From positions 1 through 64,000 of the forward strand of contig NZ_JACVEW010000002.1 of NCBI RefSeq assembly GCF_017776525.1: a stretch of DNA of 64,000 nucleotides, in the 5' to 3' direction. This DNA comes from Marinobacterium alkalitolerans. Lineage in GTDB: Bacteria > Pseudomonadota > Gammaproteobacteria > Pseudomonadales > Balneatricaceae. A program made the translations under genes and the position numbers. A model generated the notes under the pieces. The model was not told the DNA's origin. It saw only the letters and a list, made by a program, of their open reading frames with translations, and did no database searches. Shown one piece after another: positions 53,163 to 62,215 of this stretch. Position 1 is the stretch's first letter; each line of letters starts with the position of its first letter.

Positions 53163-55124
53163 ATGTCACAAAAGCTCTTGATCATTGATGACGAGCCGGC
53201 CGTTCTGCGAAGTCTCAAGCGTATATTTCGCAAAAAAAACTATGAAATTCTGACTGCAGGATCGGCGGAGGAAGGGCTGCAGACATGTCAGGCGCACAAG
53301 CCCCAGGTAATTCTCTCAGATTTCATATTGCCCGGCGCCAATGGTAGCGAGCTGTTACAAAGCACTTCCCAGCTGGTACCTGCTCCGGTCGGTATACTCA
53401 TGAGTGGGCATGCGGATTTAAACCTGGTGCTGGCTGCACTCAACAGCGGCCAGGTTTTCAAGTTCATCACCAAGCCCTGGGATGAGGAAGAGCTGCTGGA
53501 TCAAGTGCAGACAGCATTTGAATTGTATAACCACCGGGTGTTGCCTCCCTTCTCTCCGAACGAACGGGAATGTGTCGTATGTGTTGATGAGAGAGGCACA
53601 ATGCTGGAGCCACCGCGTGGGCAGGTTGATCTGTTTCAGTTGTCAGCCCTGGCTTGCGGAGAAAGTGTGCCAGGTAGACTGCCCGGGCTCAACGAGCAAA
53701 AACTTGCCCATCTGGCACATCATCCCGGCAACAGCATTACTCTGTCGAATGATTTTGGTGAACCTCAGTATCGGGCCTGTATGCGAGCCCGATCTCAAGG
53801 GGTATACGAACTGCTTCTTACTCACCTGGTTGACAATGAGACATTTGGCCAGGAAAGGGACTTGATCAGTCAGTGTCAGGTTCAAGAAGCGATTAATCAA
53901 CGCCTTGAGAAAGCTGAAACATCCAGTGTTGTAGCCTGTATTGAAGTTGCGCGTTTCAGGGAGTTGAGCCGACAGTCAGGTTTTATGGCTTACTCTCGAC
54001 TCATGACCCTGCTATGTAAACATATCAAGCAGTTTCTTCCACACGGCTCAGTGATATCAGCTTCAGGGGCAGAGCAGCTTGTCGTGTTGCTGCCAGTCAG
54101 TGAGGGGGCAGCGATTAAACACCTGCAGGGGGTTGTGGAGCACTTTGCACGGCCTGTTGAAGTTTTTGATAAAGCGACACTGGTACAGGTGTACATCGGA
54201 TATGCGATTGCACACCCCAGGGATGCAGCGGTTGATGCTCAAGTGATGCTTCAAAGAGCCAGCTCAGCGGTGCATACCCTGGTTGAAGGCGGCAACGTGG
54301 GACAGGTGCATGCCTATGATCCTCGTTTTGATCGTGATATTGCCAACAGAGACCGACTGGAAAATTCACTGTTCGGTGCCCTGGAGCGCAATGAATTCAG
54401 TCTCGTCTATCAGCCCAAGGTTGATCTTTCGACTGGAAAAATTGTAGGGGCGGAGGCCCTGCTGCGCTGGAGGCATCATGAACTCGGGCTTGTCAGTCCT
54501 GCCGTTTTTATCCCGTTGGCGGAAGAAAACGGTCTTATCCATATCATTGGAGATTGGGTTTTGGCTGCGGCATGCGCACAGGTACGCGTCTGGCGACTGC
54601 AGGGCGTGCCCAGCGTACCGATATCCGTGAACCTTGCAGCGCCACAGCTTCGCAATGATTCTCTTGTGAACCGGATTAAAAGCATCATTCATGAGTCCGG
54701 TTCCTTGCCCGAGGATCTGAAAATTGAGCTGACAGAAACGTCCCTCATTCAAAACGTTCAATCCAGCTATGCTCAGATAGAAGAGCTACGCGCTTTGGGT
54801 ATAGGGATAGCGCTTGACGACTTTGGTACGGGGTATTCTTCGCTGGGATATCTACACCAGTTGCCCATTGATGTACTGAAAATAGACAAATGCTTTATTG
54901 ATGAAATCAGTCCCGGAAACCGGCGGGGAAGACTGGTCAAGCACATCATCAATATGGCGCACGATATGGGGTTTGAGGTAATAGCAGAGGGGGTTGAAAG
55001 CCCTTATCAGTTAGATGTCCTGCATCAGTATGAGTGCGATATCGTACAAGGATATGTATACAGCCCCCCGGTTGCGCCGGATATTCTGCGCGACATGATA
55101 CGAGAACAGCCTTTTGAGATGTGA
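53163..55124 (+). CDS. receiver-GGDEF-EAL response regulator (HnoB-like c-di-GMP phosphodiesterase)
   Basis: A 653-residue regulator: receiver (1-120; Asp in VILSDFILPG, Lys in ITKPWD), a middle segment with a degenerate GGDEF domain (no GGDEF motif, about 240-400), and a full EAL domain with E431-A432-L433, VNLAAPQLRN, LKIELTETS, ALDDFGTGYSSL, LKIDKCFI and VIAEGVES. All metal and catalytic motifs look intact, so it should degrade cyclic di-GMP. This is the HnoB-type output. HDOD regulator follows after 16 bases. Confidence 0.92.
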   Translation: MSQKLLIIDDEPAVLRSLKRIFRKKNYEILTAGSAEEGLQTCQAHKPQVILSDFILPGANGSELLQSTSQLVPAPVGILMSGHADLNLVLAALNSGQVFKFITKPWDEEELLDQVQTAFELYNHRVLPPFSPNERECVVCVDERGTMLEPPRGQVDLFQLSALACGESVPGRLPGLNEQKLAHLAHHPGNSITLSNDFGEPQYRACMRARSQGVYELLLTHLVDNETFGQERDLISQCQVQEAINQRLEKAETSSVVACIEVARFRELSRQSGFMAYSRLMTLLCKHIKQFLPHGSVISASGAEQLVVLLPVSEGAAIKHLQGVVEHFARPVEVFDKATLVQVYIGYAIAHPRDAAVDAQVMLQRASSAVHTLVEGGNVGQVHAYDPRFDRDIANRDRLENSLFGALERNEFSLVYQPKVDLSTGKIVGAEALLRWRHHELGLVSPAVFIPLAEENGLIHIIGDWVLAAACAQVRVWRLQGVPSVPISVNLAAPQLRNDSLVNRIKSIIHESGSLPEDLKIELTETSLIQNVQSSYAQIEELRALGIGIALDDFGTGYSSLGYLHQLPIDVLKIDKCFIDEISPGNRRGRLVKHIINMAHDMGFEVIAEGVESPYQLDVLHQYECDIVQGYVYSPPVAPDILRDMIREQPFEM

Positions 55125-55140
55125 ACCTTTGGGTGAATAT

Positions 55141-56265
55141 ATGAGTGAGGACAGAGTTGAGGGCACCTCCCGGCCCGAGGTATTGGTGGTTGATGATGAG
55201 GCCGCTGTACTCAGCTCGGCAAGACGTCTGATTCGCCGCAGCCACCCGAACTGGACGGTTCTGATGGCTGAGTCTGTCAGTGAGGCGCTATCCTTGCTCG
55301 AGGATCACTCTCCAAGGGTTTTGATAGCCGATAAGCTTATGCCCGGCCCCGGTGGCATTGACCTGCTCGAACATGTACGTATCTCACACCCTCGTATTTT
55401 GCGTGTGATGCTGACAGGCGATACGTCCAGAGCGGCACTGCTTGAGGTGGCAGGTCTGGCACACCTTATTTTTGCCAAGCCTTTTGATCCCGGCGCTATT
55501 GCTTCCATACTGGATCGAGCGACATGCATACATCATTTGCCGGTCAATAATGAAATAAAAACGGCTATTGGCAGCCTGAGGCAGCTACCGGTTGTGTCCC
55601 ATACCTTCAGTCAGCTTTCAGTAGAGCTGGCCCGTGACGAAGTGTCGCTGGACAGGATTGTGGATCTGGTTGAAATGGATCAAGCCCTGACAGCCAGATT
55701 GCTGCAGTTGGCGAACTCTGCCTTTTTCGGTTTCAGTAGTGAAACTGCTTCAATACGGGATGCGGTGGTTCGGCTTGGCAGTGAGCTGATTCGGGCCATT
55801 GTGTTAGCTCTGGAGCTCTTTCACCCCGCTTCAAATGCACGTTCCGATGGTGCTCACGCCTGCAGCTTCAGTATAGCTCGCCAAGTCGCAGAGCGGGCCC
55901 TTGTGCTCGGGCGCGCGCTGGAGTTGGATCGACATGACCGTGACGCTGTTTTTGTCGCGGGCATTTTGCACAATATTGGCGCTTTGATCACACTTGAATT
56001 GAGCTCGTCAGCGTGTGCGAATGATGAAATCTCGGCTGTAGGGGCCTATCTTTTAACACTATGGGGATTTAACACGCAGTATGCTCAGCTGGTACTGGAT
56101 ATGCGAAAGCCTGGGCAGGCGTGTGAGCGTGACCGTGCGCTGGCTGCTCTTCATGTTGCCTGGGTACAGGAAACGGAGGGTGACGACAGCGAACTGCTCG
56201 ATCATGCTTTCCTGGCAAGTGTTGGCATCACAATTGGTTCGGACGGCAATCTCATATTGGAATGA
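55141..56265 (+). CDS. receiver-HDOD response regulator
   Basis: A 374-residue protein: receiver (18-130; VVDDEAAV, phosphoacceptor in VLIADKLMPG, Lys in FAKPFD) and an HDOD domain (about 145-340; LPVVSHTFSQL, TARLLQLANSAFFGF, AGILHNIGALI). HDOD proteins are non-catalytic relatives of HD hydrolases and act as scaffolds in signalling. The ATG at 55141 is preferred over a frame extension that overlaps the previous gene. Confidence 0.88.
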   Translation: MSEDRVEGTSRPEVLVVDDEAAVLSSARRLIRRSHPNWTVLMAESVSEALSLLEDHSPRVLIADKLMPGPGGIDLLEHVRISHPRILRVMLTGDTSRAALLEVAGLAHLIFAKPFDPGAIASILDRATCIHHLPVNNEIKTAIGSLRQLPVVSHTFSQLSVELARDEVSLDRIVDLVEMDQALTARLLQLANSAFFGFSSETASIRDAVVRLGSELIRAIVLALELFHPASNARSDGAHACSFSIARQVAERALVLGRALELDRHDRDAVFVAGILHNIGALITLELSSSACANDEISAVGAYLLTLWGFNTQYAQLVLDMRKPGQACERDRALAALHVAWVQETEGDDSELLDHAFLASVGITIGSDGNLILE

Positions 56266-56316
56266 AATAAGTGTCAGGCGCGTGCATGATTTTAAACAGC
56301 ATCCCATGGGGTATGT

Positions 56317-56682
56317 ATGAAAACACCTATAACCGTTTGCGACGATTCCATGTTATCGCGCAAAAATGTGATCAAGGCATTGCCAGAAAGCTGGGATGTA
56401 GAAGTTACTGAATGCAAACATGGCCTTGAGGCACTTGAAGCCTGTCGTGCAGGCAAGGCAGAGGTTCTGTTTCTCGATTTGACCATGCCGATAATGGACG
56501 GTCTGGAAGTGCTTGAGCGGCTTAAGGGGGAAGATCTTAAAACAGTTGTAATTGTCATAAGTGCTGATTTCCAGCCAGAGGTGCAGGAAAAGGTAACGGC
56601 TCTGGGAGCACTAACATTTATTCGTAAACCGGTTACACCTGAACAGCTTGAGGGTGTGCTAAAAGGTTCGGGGCTGATATGA
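56317..56682 (+). CDS. stand-alone CheY-like receiver
   Basis: A 121-residue receiver with acid pocket VCDDS, phosphoacceptor Asp in VLFLDLTMPIMDG, the Ser/Thr-type position in IVISADF and Lys in FIRKPV. No output domain. It overlaps the following CheC-like gene by 4 bases, suggesting that the two products act as phospho-protein and phosphatase. Confidence 0.88.
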   Translation: MKTPITVCDDSMLSRKNVIKALPESWDVEVTECKHGLEALEACRAGKAEVLFLDLTMPIMDGLEVLERLKGEDLKTVVIVISADFQPEVQEKVTALGALTFIRKPVTPEQLEGVLKGSGLI

Positions 56683-57302
56683 ATTCCCCTGGCGAAAGGG
56701 ACGAAATGCGCCAGGATGCGCTGCAGGAGATTCTGAACATCTCTATGGGGCAGGCCGCTGATACATTGGCACGGCTGATAAATGAAAGGGTGCACTTGTC
56801 CATTCCCAAACTGCACACTGTGCAAGCAAGTTCACTGAATGCTTTTGGAAAAAGGCTTTTGCGCAAGCCGCGCGGTACACTCACCCGGCAGTCCTTTAAT
56901 GGTTTGTTCAGGGGGGAGGTGCTGGTTTGCTTTGAGCAGGGGGCCTGCCATGCAAAGCTTGCCAACTGCATGGGCTTTCCAGATGAGCCCGCCGGTGGGC
57001 GAACAAGTGAGCTGACACTTGAACTCACGAACCTGCTGGCAAGCGCCTGCCTGAAAGGGGTTGCTGAGCAGTTTGAAGGCTCATTACGGTTTGGTCCACC
57101 CTCTATCCTGTCAACATCAGTGACAGTGATTGATTATCTTGAGCGACTCAAGCCCTTGTGGAAAGAAGCCCTGTTTATGGAAATCAGCTTCAGTGTTGAT
57201 AACCTGGAAATGTCAACAGACCTGCTCATATGCGTTGCTGGACAGGATACCGATGAATTGTGGAGTGGAGTCGATCGGCTATTGGGACTGGAGGCAACAT
57301 GA
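56679..57302 (+). CDS. CheC-like CheY phosphatase
   Basis: A 207-residue protein of the CheC/CheX/FliY fold. DALQEILNISMGQAADTLARL (read in parts, residues 13-33) matches the first CheC phosphatase helix E-x-x-N, and ELTNLLASACLKGVAEQ provides a second helix of the same type. It is expected to dephosphorylate the CheY-like protein encoded just upstream. Its stop overlaps the kinase start by 4 bases. No other chemotaxis genes are nearby. Confidence 0.82.
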   Translation: MNSPGERDEMRQDALQEILNISMGQAADTLARLINERVHLSIPKLHTVQASSLNAFGKRLLRKPRGTLTRQSFNGLFRGEVLVCFEQGACHAKLANCMGFPDEPAGGRTSELTLELTNLLASACLKGVAEQFEGSLRFGPPSILSTSVTVIDYLERLKPLWKEALFMEISFSVDNLEMSTDLLICVAGQDTDELWSGVDRLLGLEAT

Positions 57303-58576
57303 AGCATGCTCATTCAGAGGTCATTGAGCAACTTGGCTTGGGTATCCTGATTATTGATGCACAGTTCATTGTACGTTACGCGAACCCATTTATAGAAAAT
57401 AACAGCAAGCAGAAAAGCCTTGCAGGCAAGAGCCTTTTCAGTCTGTTTCCCGAGTTACCCCAAGTCTGGCTACGCAAGCGTGTAGAGTCTGTCTTGATGC
57501 TTGATAATACGACATACACTAATTGGCACCAGCGTCCCAGGCTTTTCGACTTTCCGAGCAGTCGCCCCATTACGGGTAGCGCACGGCTTATGTATCAGAG
57601 CTGTTCCATTTTTAAATTGAAGTCGGCCGAGAAAGATGATCTGGTTTGTATAACCGTATATGACTCAACCCCCACGGCTGTCACTCAGCAGCGGTTACAG
57701 AATAGCCTGAAGCGCCTCGACAAGGAGCGCAATTATCAGGTCGAACTCAATAGAAAACTGGAAGAAACACAAAGCCAGCTTGTTCAATCCGAGAAACTGG
57801 CTGGTGTGGGCCAGCTTGCTGCAGGCGTCGCACACGAAATCAATAACCCGGTATGCTTTATCAAGTCGAACGTGGAATGCCTGCGTGACTACATTGGTAA
57901 ATTGCAATCCTTGATCAAACACTATGATGACCTCCTGGATGCATCGCTTACGCCTGAGCTGAAGGTTAAGCGTGATCAGGTAAGGCAGTCTCTGGATATG
58001 GAGTATGTGCAAGAAGAGCTTCCCGAGATTCTGGATGAAACAGATGATGGCATTACCCGTATAGAAGGGATCGTCGGATCCTTGAAAGACTTTGCACGTC
58101 TGGATAGTGGCCAATGGCAATATGCGGATCTTAACGAGGGTATTCAAAGCACGCTGAAAATCGTGCACCACGAACTCAAGTACAAGGTTCGTGAAGTTGA
58201 GCAGGATCTGGGCGAACTCCCCAAAGTACAATGTATCCCGGCGCAGCTTAATCAGGTTTTCTTGAACCTTCTGGTAAATGCTGCCCAGGCCATCGAAAAG
58301 ACCGGAAGTATAAAAGTGACCAGTTGTCATATGCCTGAGAGAGCAAGTGTTGTACTGACATTCACGGACACAGGGTGTGGCATTCCGGCCAGCAAACTGG
58401 ACAAGATATTTGACCCGTTTTTCACAACCAAAGCTGTCGGTAAGGGAACCGGCCTTGGATTGTCGGTTTCCTATGGCATCATACAAAGTCATGGAGGAAC
58501 AATTAGTGTTGAAAGTGAACCGGGTGAAGGGACCTGTTTCAGGATAGAGCTACCCGTTGAGCAGGATAATCATTAA
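57299..58576 (+). CDS. PAS-containing soluble histidine kinase
   Basis: A 425-residue kinase without membrane helices: PAS domain (about 5-120; [19 protein letters not shown]), coiled coil (130-165), phosphoacceptor His179 in [11 protein letters not shown], and an ATPase domain with [19 protein letters not shown] and [13 protein letters not shown]. The phosphoacceptor region and the ~60-residue insert before the N-box closely resemble hnoK at 15612. It ends the signalling operon and is the natural kinase for its receivers. Confidence 0.9.
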   Translation: MKHAHSEVIEQLGLGILIIDAQFIVRYANPFIENNSKQKSLAGKSLFSLFPELPQVWLRKRVESVLMLDNTTYTNWHQRPRLFDFPSSRPITGSARLMYQSCSIFKLKSAEKDDLVCITVYDSTPTAVTQQRLQNSLKRLDKERNYQVELNRKLEETQSQLVQSEKLAGVGQLAAGVAHEINNPVCFIKSNVECLRDYIGKLQSLIKHYDDLLDASLTPELKVKRDQVRQSLDMEYVQEELPEILDETDDGITRIEGIVGSLKDFARLDSGQWQYADLNEGIQSTLKIVHHELKYKVREVEQDLGELPKVQCIPAQLNQVFLNLLVNAAQAIEKTGSIKVTSCHMPERASVVLTFTDTGCGIPASKLDKIFDPFFTTKAVGKGTGLGLSVSYGIIQSHGGTISVESEPGEGTCFRIELPVEQDNH

Positions 58577-58603
58577 GCTCGTCCGGATTTGGATCTTGGC
58601 AGC

Positions 58604-60085
58604 ATGATGGCACAGAGTATGGATGTGAGCCTGAGCAGCGTGGATATCTCATTATTGTTGGCGTTTGCCACGTGCGTTTTACTGCTGGCGTTGCTGGCCT
58701 GGGGAAGCCGCAAACATGCGGCCATAAGAACCCGGTTTGCCATGCGAGAGGAGCAACTTCTGGCGCAGATTGAGCAGTTGCAGGATGAAAGCGACATGCT
58801 GCGTGACCAGAGCCAGTCGTTGCAGCAGGAACATACCCGGCTTGAGATTGAACTTGGACGCCAGCAGGCCCGTGCCGAAGAGCGTGATCAGGCGCTGGAG
58901 CGTTATCAGAGCTGGTGGCAGCAGGAACAGCACCGGGTGCGCCAGTTGCAGACCGAGTTGCAGCAACTGCAGTCCGAGCACAGTGCACTGAGCACGGCAC
59001 GAGAGCAGCAGGAACAGCATTTCCGCGAGCAGATTCAGCAGCTGGAACAGAGCCGTGAACTGCTCAAGAAAGAGTTCGAGCAGCTGGCCAGCGAAATCCT
59101 TGAGCGCAAGGGCAAGGCGTTTACCGAGATGAGTCAGCAGAGCCTTAACCAGTTGCTCAACCCCATTCAGTCCGAGATGAAAGGGTTTCGTGAAAAGGTG
59201 GAGAATATTCACCTGCACGAGACTGAACAGCGCGTGCAGCTCAGGACGGAGCTGCAGAACCTGCAGCAACTGAACCAGGCGATCACCGATCAGGCGGCCA
59301 AACTGACCACGGCTCTGCAGGGGCAGAAGAAGGTGCAGGGCAACTGGGGCGAGTTGATGCTGGAAAATGTGCTCGATAATGCCGGCCTGCGGCTGGGGCA
59401 GGATTACAAGCGCGAAGTGAGCATCAACACGGAGGATGGGCGTCAGCGCCCGGATGCCATCGTCTATCTGCCGGGCAACAAACACCTGATTATCGATGCC
59501 AAGACCTCTCTGGCGGCCTATACACGTTACGTGAATGCGGAACAGGAGGGCGAGCGCCAACAGGCCCTGCGTGAGCATGCCCGGGCGGTATCCGACCGCA
59601 TCAAGGAGCTGGCCGAGCGCCGCTATGACAAGCTGCCCGGACTGAATTCACCGGAAATCGTGATCATGTTCATTCCGGTCGAGTCCGCTTATGTGGAAGC
59701 GCTCAAGGCGGACGAAACCCTGTATCAGCGTGCGCTGGAGCAGAATGTGCTGGTGGCGACGCCCACCACGCTGCTGACCAGCTTGAACATTGTGCGTCAG
59801 CTCTGGCGGTTTGAGGATCAGAGCCGTCACACCGCCGAGCTGGCCGACCGTGCCGAAAAGTTCTACAACAAGCTCAACAGTTTCCTCACCAGCATGCAGG
59901 ATGTGGGCAAGAAGCTGGATGGAGCCCGTGCCAGCTACGACCGTGCCTTTGGGCAGCTTTACTCCGGCCGTGGCAACCTGATCAAGCAGGCTGCCGAGTT
60001 CAAGGATCTGGGCGTGTCCGTACAGAAGGAGTTGCCGCCCGAGCTGGTCGACAAGGCACACCTTGAGCTGGACAGCGGCACCTGA
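58604..60085 (+). CDS. rmuC: DNA recombination protein RmuC
   Basis: A 493-residue protein: an N-terminal membrane helix (about 13-35), a long Gln/Glu-rich coiled coil (45-170) and the RmuC nuclease-like domain (230-400; QGNWGELMLENVLDNAGL, RPDAIVYLPGNKHLIIDAKTSL). RmuC limits inversions between short repeats. Three ATG codons (58604, 58607, 58619) could start it; 58604 keeps the longest N-terminus. Base composition returns to the GC-rich norm here. Confidence 0.92.
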   Translation: MMAQSMDVSLSSVDISLLLAFATCVLLLALLAWGSRKHAAIRTRFAMREEQLLAQIEQLQDESDMLRDQSQSLQQEHTRLEIELGRQQARAEERDQALERYQSWWQQEQHRVRQLQTELQQLQSEHSALSTAREQQEQHFREQIQQLEQSRELLKKEFEQLASEILERKGKAFTEMSQQSLNQLLNPIQSEMKGFREKVENIHLHETEQRVQLRTELQNLQQLNQAITDQAAKLTTALQGQKKVQGNWGELMLENVLDNAGLRLGQDYKREVSINTEDGRQRPDAIVYLPGNKHLIIDAKTSLAAYTRYVNAEQEGERQQALREHARAVSDRIKELAERRYDKLPGLNSPEIVIMFIPVESAYVEALKADETLYQRALEQNVLVATPTTLLTSLNIVRQLWRFEDQSRHTAELADRAEKFYNKLNSFLTSMQDVGKKLDGARASYDRAFGQLYSGRGNLIKQAAEFKDLGVSVQKELPPELVDKAHLELDSGT

Positions 60086-60105
60086 TCAGCCAGGCCTGGG
60101 ACGTT

Positions 60106-61074
60106 TCAGCGCGCCGAAGCGCGTTTCAGCCGGTCCTGAATATCCGCCCAGTGGGCATCTTCCGGCGGCGCCTCGACCAGAATCTGTTGCGCGCCGGCAC
60201 AGTCCAGTGCATACAGAGTTGCGTACAGCGCCTTGCGATAGCCGGGGTGCTCTGCCGGCAGGTGGCGCACAAGCGGCCCCTCCAGTGACTTGAACCGATC
60301 CGAGTACACCAGTGCCGCGCAGTCGGGCGTGGAGGCCAGGCGTACTGACAGTTCATCCGGTGAGCAGATCATCACCGGTGCGTTGGGCTGGTAATGCATC
60401 TTCTTGTTACCCGAAACCGCATGCGCGTGCAGGGCGGGTGTCAGCACGGGCACCCGCAGGTAGGGCTGAATGTCGGCCGCCGCAATCGGTCCGCAACGCA
60501 GCACTTCAGCACTCTCGGGCCCGACACGCAGAATGGTCGACTCGGTGCCCACGCCACAGGGGCCGCCATCCAGTACGGCGGCAATGCGCCCGTCCAGCCC
60601 TGCCAGTACCTGCTCGGCACTGGTGGGGCTGAGCTTCTGATAGGGGTTGGCGGAGGGTGCGGCAACGGCCAGATCAAACTGCTGCAACAGGGGCAGCAAC
60701 ACCGGATGATCCGGCATCCGAATACCGATGCTGTCCAGCCCGCCGGTAATCACATCCGAAACGTCCGAGTGGCGCTCCAGTATCAGCGTCAGAGGGCCGG
60801 GCCAGAATGCTCGGGCCAGAGGCTCAAGCCATTCCGGCTGGTGTCTGATCCAGCGCGGCAGCTGTGCCAGTGAGGCGATGTGTGTAATCAGCGGATGGTC
60901 AGCGGGGCGTCCCTTGGCTGTAAAAATGTTACGCACGGCCTCCGGATTGCTGGCATCGGCCGCCAGTCCGTACACCGTTTCGGTGGGTACGGCGACCAGT
61001 TCACCGGCGCGCAGGAGTTCACCAGCCCGCGCAAGGTCCGCAGGGTTTCGAGCATCAAGTCGTTCTGTTTTCAT
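60106..61074 (-). CDS. L-threonylcarbamoyladenylate synthase, Sua5 type
   Basis: A 322-residue protein with an N-terminal YrdC domain (VPTETVYGLAADASNP, KGRPADHPL, AAPSANPYQKLSPTSAEQV) and a C-terminal Sua5 domain (about 225-320), longer than the E. coli TsaC. It makes threonylcarbamoyl-AMP for the t6A37 modification of tRNA. Convergent with rmuC, 46 bases downstream of the EamA transporter and possibly cotranscribed with it. Confidence 0.92.
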   Translation of the reverse strand: MKTERLDARNPADLARAGELLRAGELVAVPTETVYGLAADASNPEAVRNIFTAKGRPADHPLITHIASLAQLPRWIRHQPEWLEPLARAFWPGPLTLILERHSDVSDVITGGLDSIGIRMPDHPVLLPLLQQFDLAVAAPSANPYQKLSPTSAEQVLAGLDGRIAAVLDGGPCGVGTESTILRVGPESAEVLRCGPIAAADIQPYLRVPVLTPALHAHAVSGNKKMHYQPNAPVMICSPDELSVRLASTPDCAALVYSDRFKSLEGPLVRHLPAEHPGYRKALYATLYALDCAGAQQILVEAPPEDAHWADIQDRLKRASAR

Positions 61075-61120
61075 GCTTCAATTCAGTATTGGGTGCCGGG
61101 TGTGCCATCCGGACAGTGGC

Positions 61121-62050
61121 CTATTTCAGGGCTTCATTCAGGAGCCTTGCTCGGCGGCGGTTCAGCAGGTCTTTGGCACTTACCAGGAAAATGCCCAGAA
61201 TGACCATCAGGCCGCCGGTGACGAAGCTGGCTGTCAGCACTTCGTCCAGAATCAGCACGCCGAATAATACGCCCAGAAGGGGGGTGATGAACACAAAAGT
61301 GGCCATGCGAGAGGCCAGATAGCGTCGGAGCAGCCAGAACCAGGTCAGGTAACTGCCAATGGCAATAAACACGGCCTGAAACGCCATATTGACCGTGGTT
61401 TCAGGTGTCCAGTTCATGTCGCCGTTGCCCATCAGGAAAGCGGCGCCGATCAGCATCAGTGCGGCCATGGCCATCTGGTAGAACAGTGTCTTGACGGCCG
61501 GTGCTTCGGACAGCTTTGAACCCCTTATCACAACGGTGGTAAAGCCCCAGATCGCCCCGGCGGCCAGCGCAAAGGCATCACCCAGCAGGCTGGTGCCTTC
61601 GGCATTGCCCGGGCCCAGAAAGGCGATGCAGACACCGACAAAAGCCAGCGCTATGCCACTCCACTGGATACGGCTCAAACGCTCGTCCGGGTGCACAAAG
61701 TGCATTCCCAACGCAGTAAAGATCGGGGAGGTATACAGGAATACGACCATGTGAGAGGCACTGGTGTGGGCCAGACCTTCCCCCACGAACAGGAACTCCA
61801 GTGCGAACATGAAGCCGGCAATCAGGCCTGCCTTGAGCGTACCGTCACTGAATACCTGCAGGCCTTCACTGCGCAGCATCAGCAGAAACAGCACGCTGGC
61901 AGCAAAAGCGGAGCGCAGGCCGATCTGCAGTGTCGGAACAATATCATCGGCCGCCAGCTTGATGGCAATCTGCTGGAACCCCCAGCCCAAACACAGCATC
62001 AGCAGAATGCTGACGGCGAAAAAATCCAGGTGGCGACGACTTTGAGTCAT
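61121..62050 (-). CDS. EamA/DMT family transporter
   Basis: A 309-residue membrane protein with ten helices in two EamA repeats (about 12-140 and 155-290), typified by GWGFQQIAIKLAAD and FALAAGAIWGFTTVVIRG. The family exports metabolites such as amino acids; the substrate is unknown. Confidence 0.87.
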   Translation of the reverse strand: MTQSRRHLDFFAVSILLMLCLGWGFQQIAIKLAADDIVPTLQIGLRSAFAASVLFLLMLRSEGLQVFSDGTLKAGLIAGFMFALEFLFVGEGLAHTSASHMVVFLYTSPIFTALGMHFVHPDERLSRIQWSGIALAFVGVCIAFLGPGNAEGTSLLGDAFALAAGAIWGFTTVVIRGSKLSEAPAVKTLFYQMAMAALMLIGAAFLMGNGDMNWTPETTVNMAFQAVFIAIGSYLTWFWLLRRYLASRMATFVFITPLLGVLFGVLILDEVLTASFVTGGLMVILGIFLVSAKDLLNRRRARLLNEALK

Positions 62051-62156
62051 GGACCCTCCGACACAATTCCAAAAAAGGTAACGTAGATTACATTTTTATG
62101 CGCCGCTTTGCAGCATCGGTGCGAAAATAAGCCGGTTTTCTGCGCGAAAAAATGCT

Positions 62157-62184
62157 TTGCGTTGTGCAAAAATCGCACTAATAT
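62157..62184 (+). promoter_or_regulatory. candidate promoter of the ATP-grasp gene
   Basis: TTGCGT (62157-62162), a 16-base spacer and TAATAT (62179-62184). The spacer contains GTGCAAAAATCGCAC, a short GTGC-N7-GCAC inverted repeat that could be a repressor site. Confidence 0.55.
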
Positions 62185-62215
62185 TTCGCGCTTTCAATCA
62201 CCGCGGTAGCCAGGT

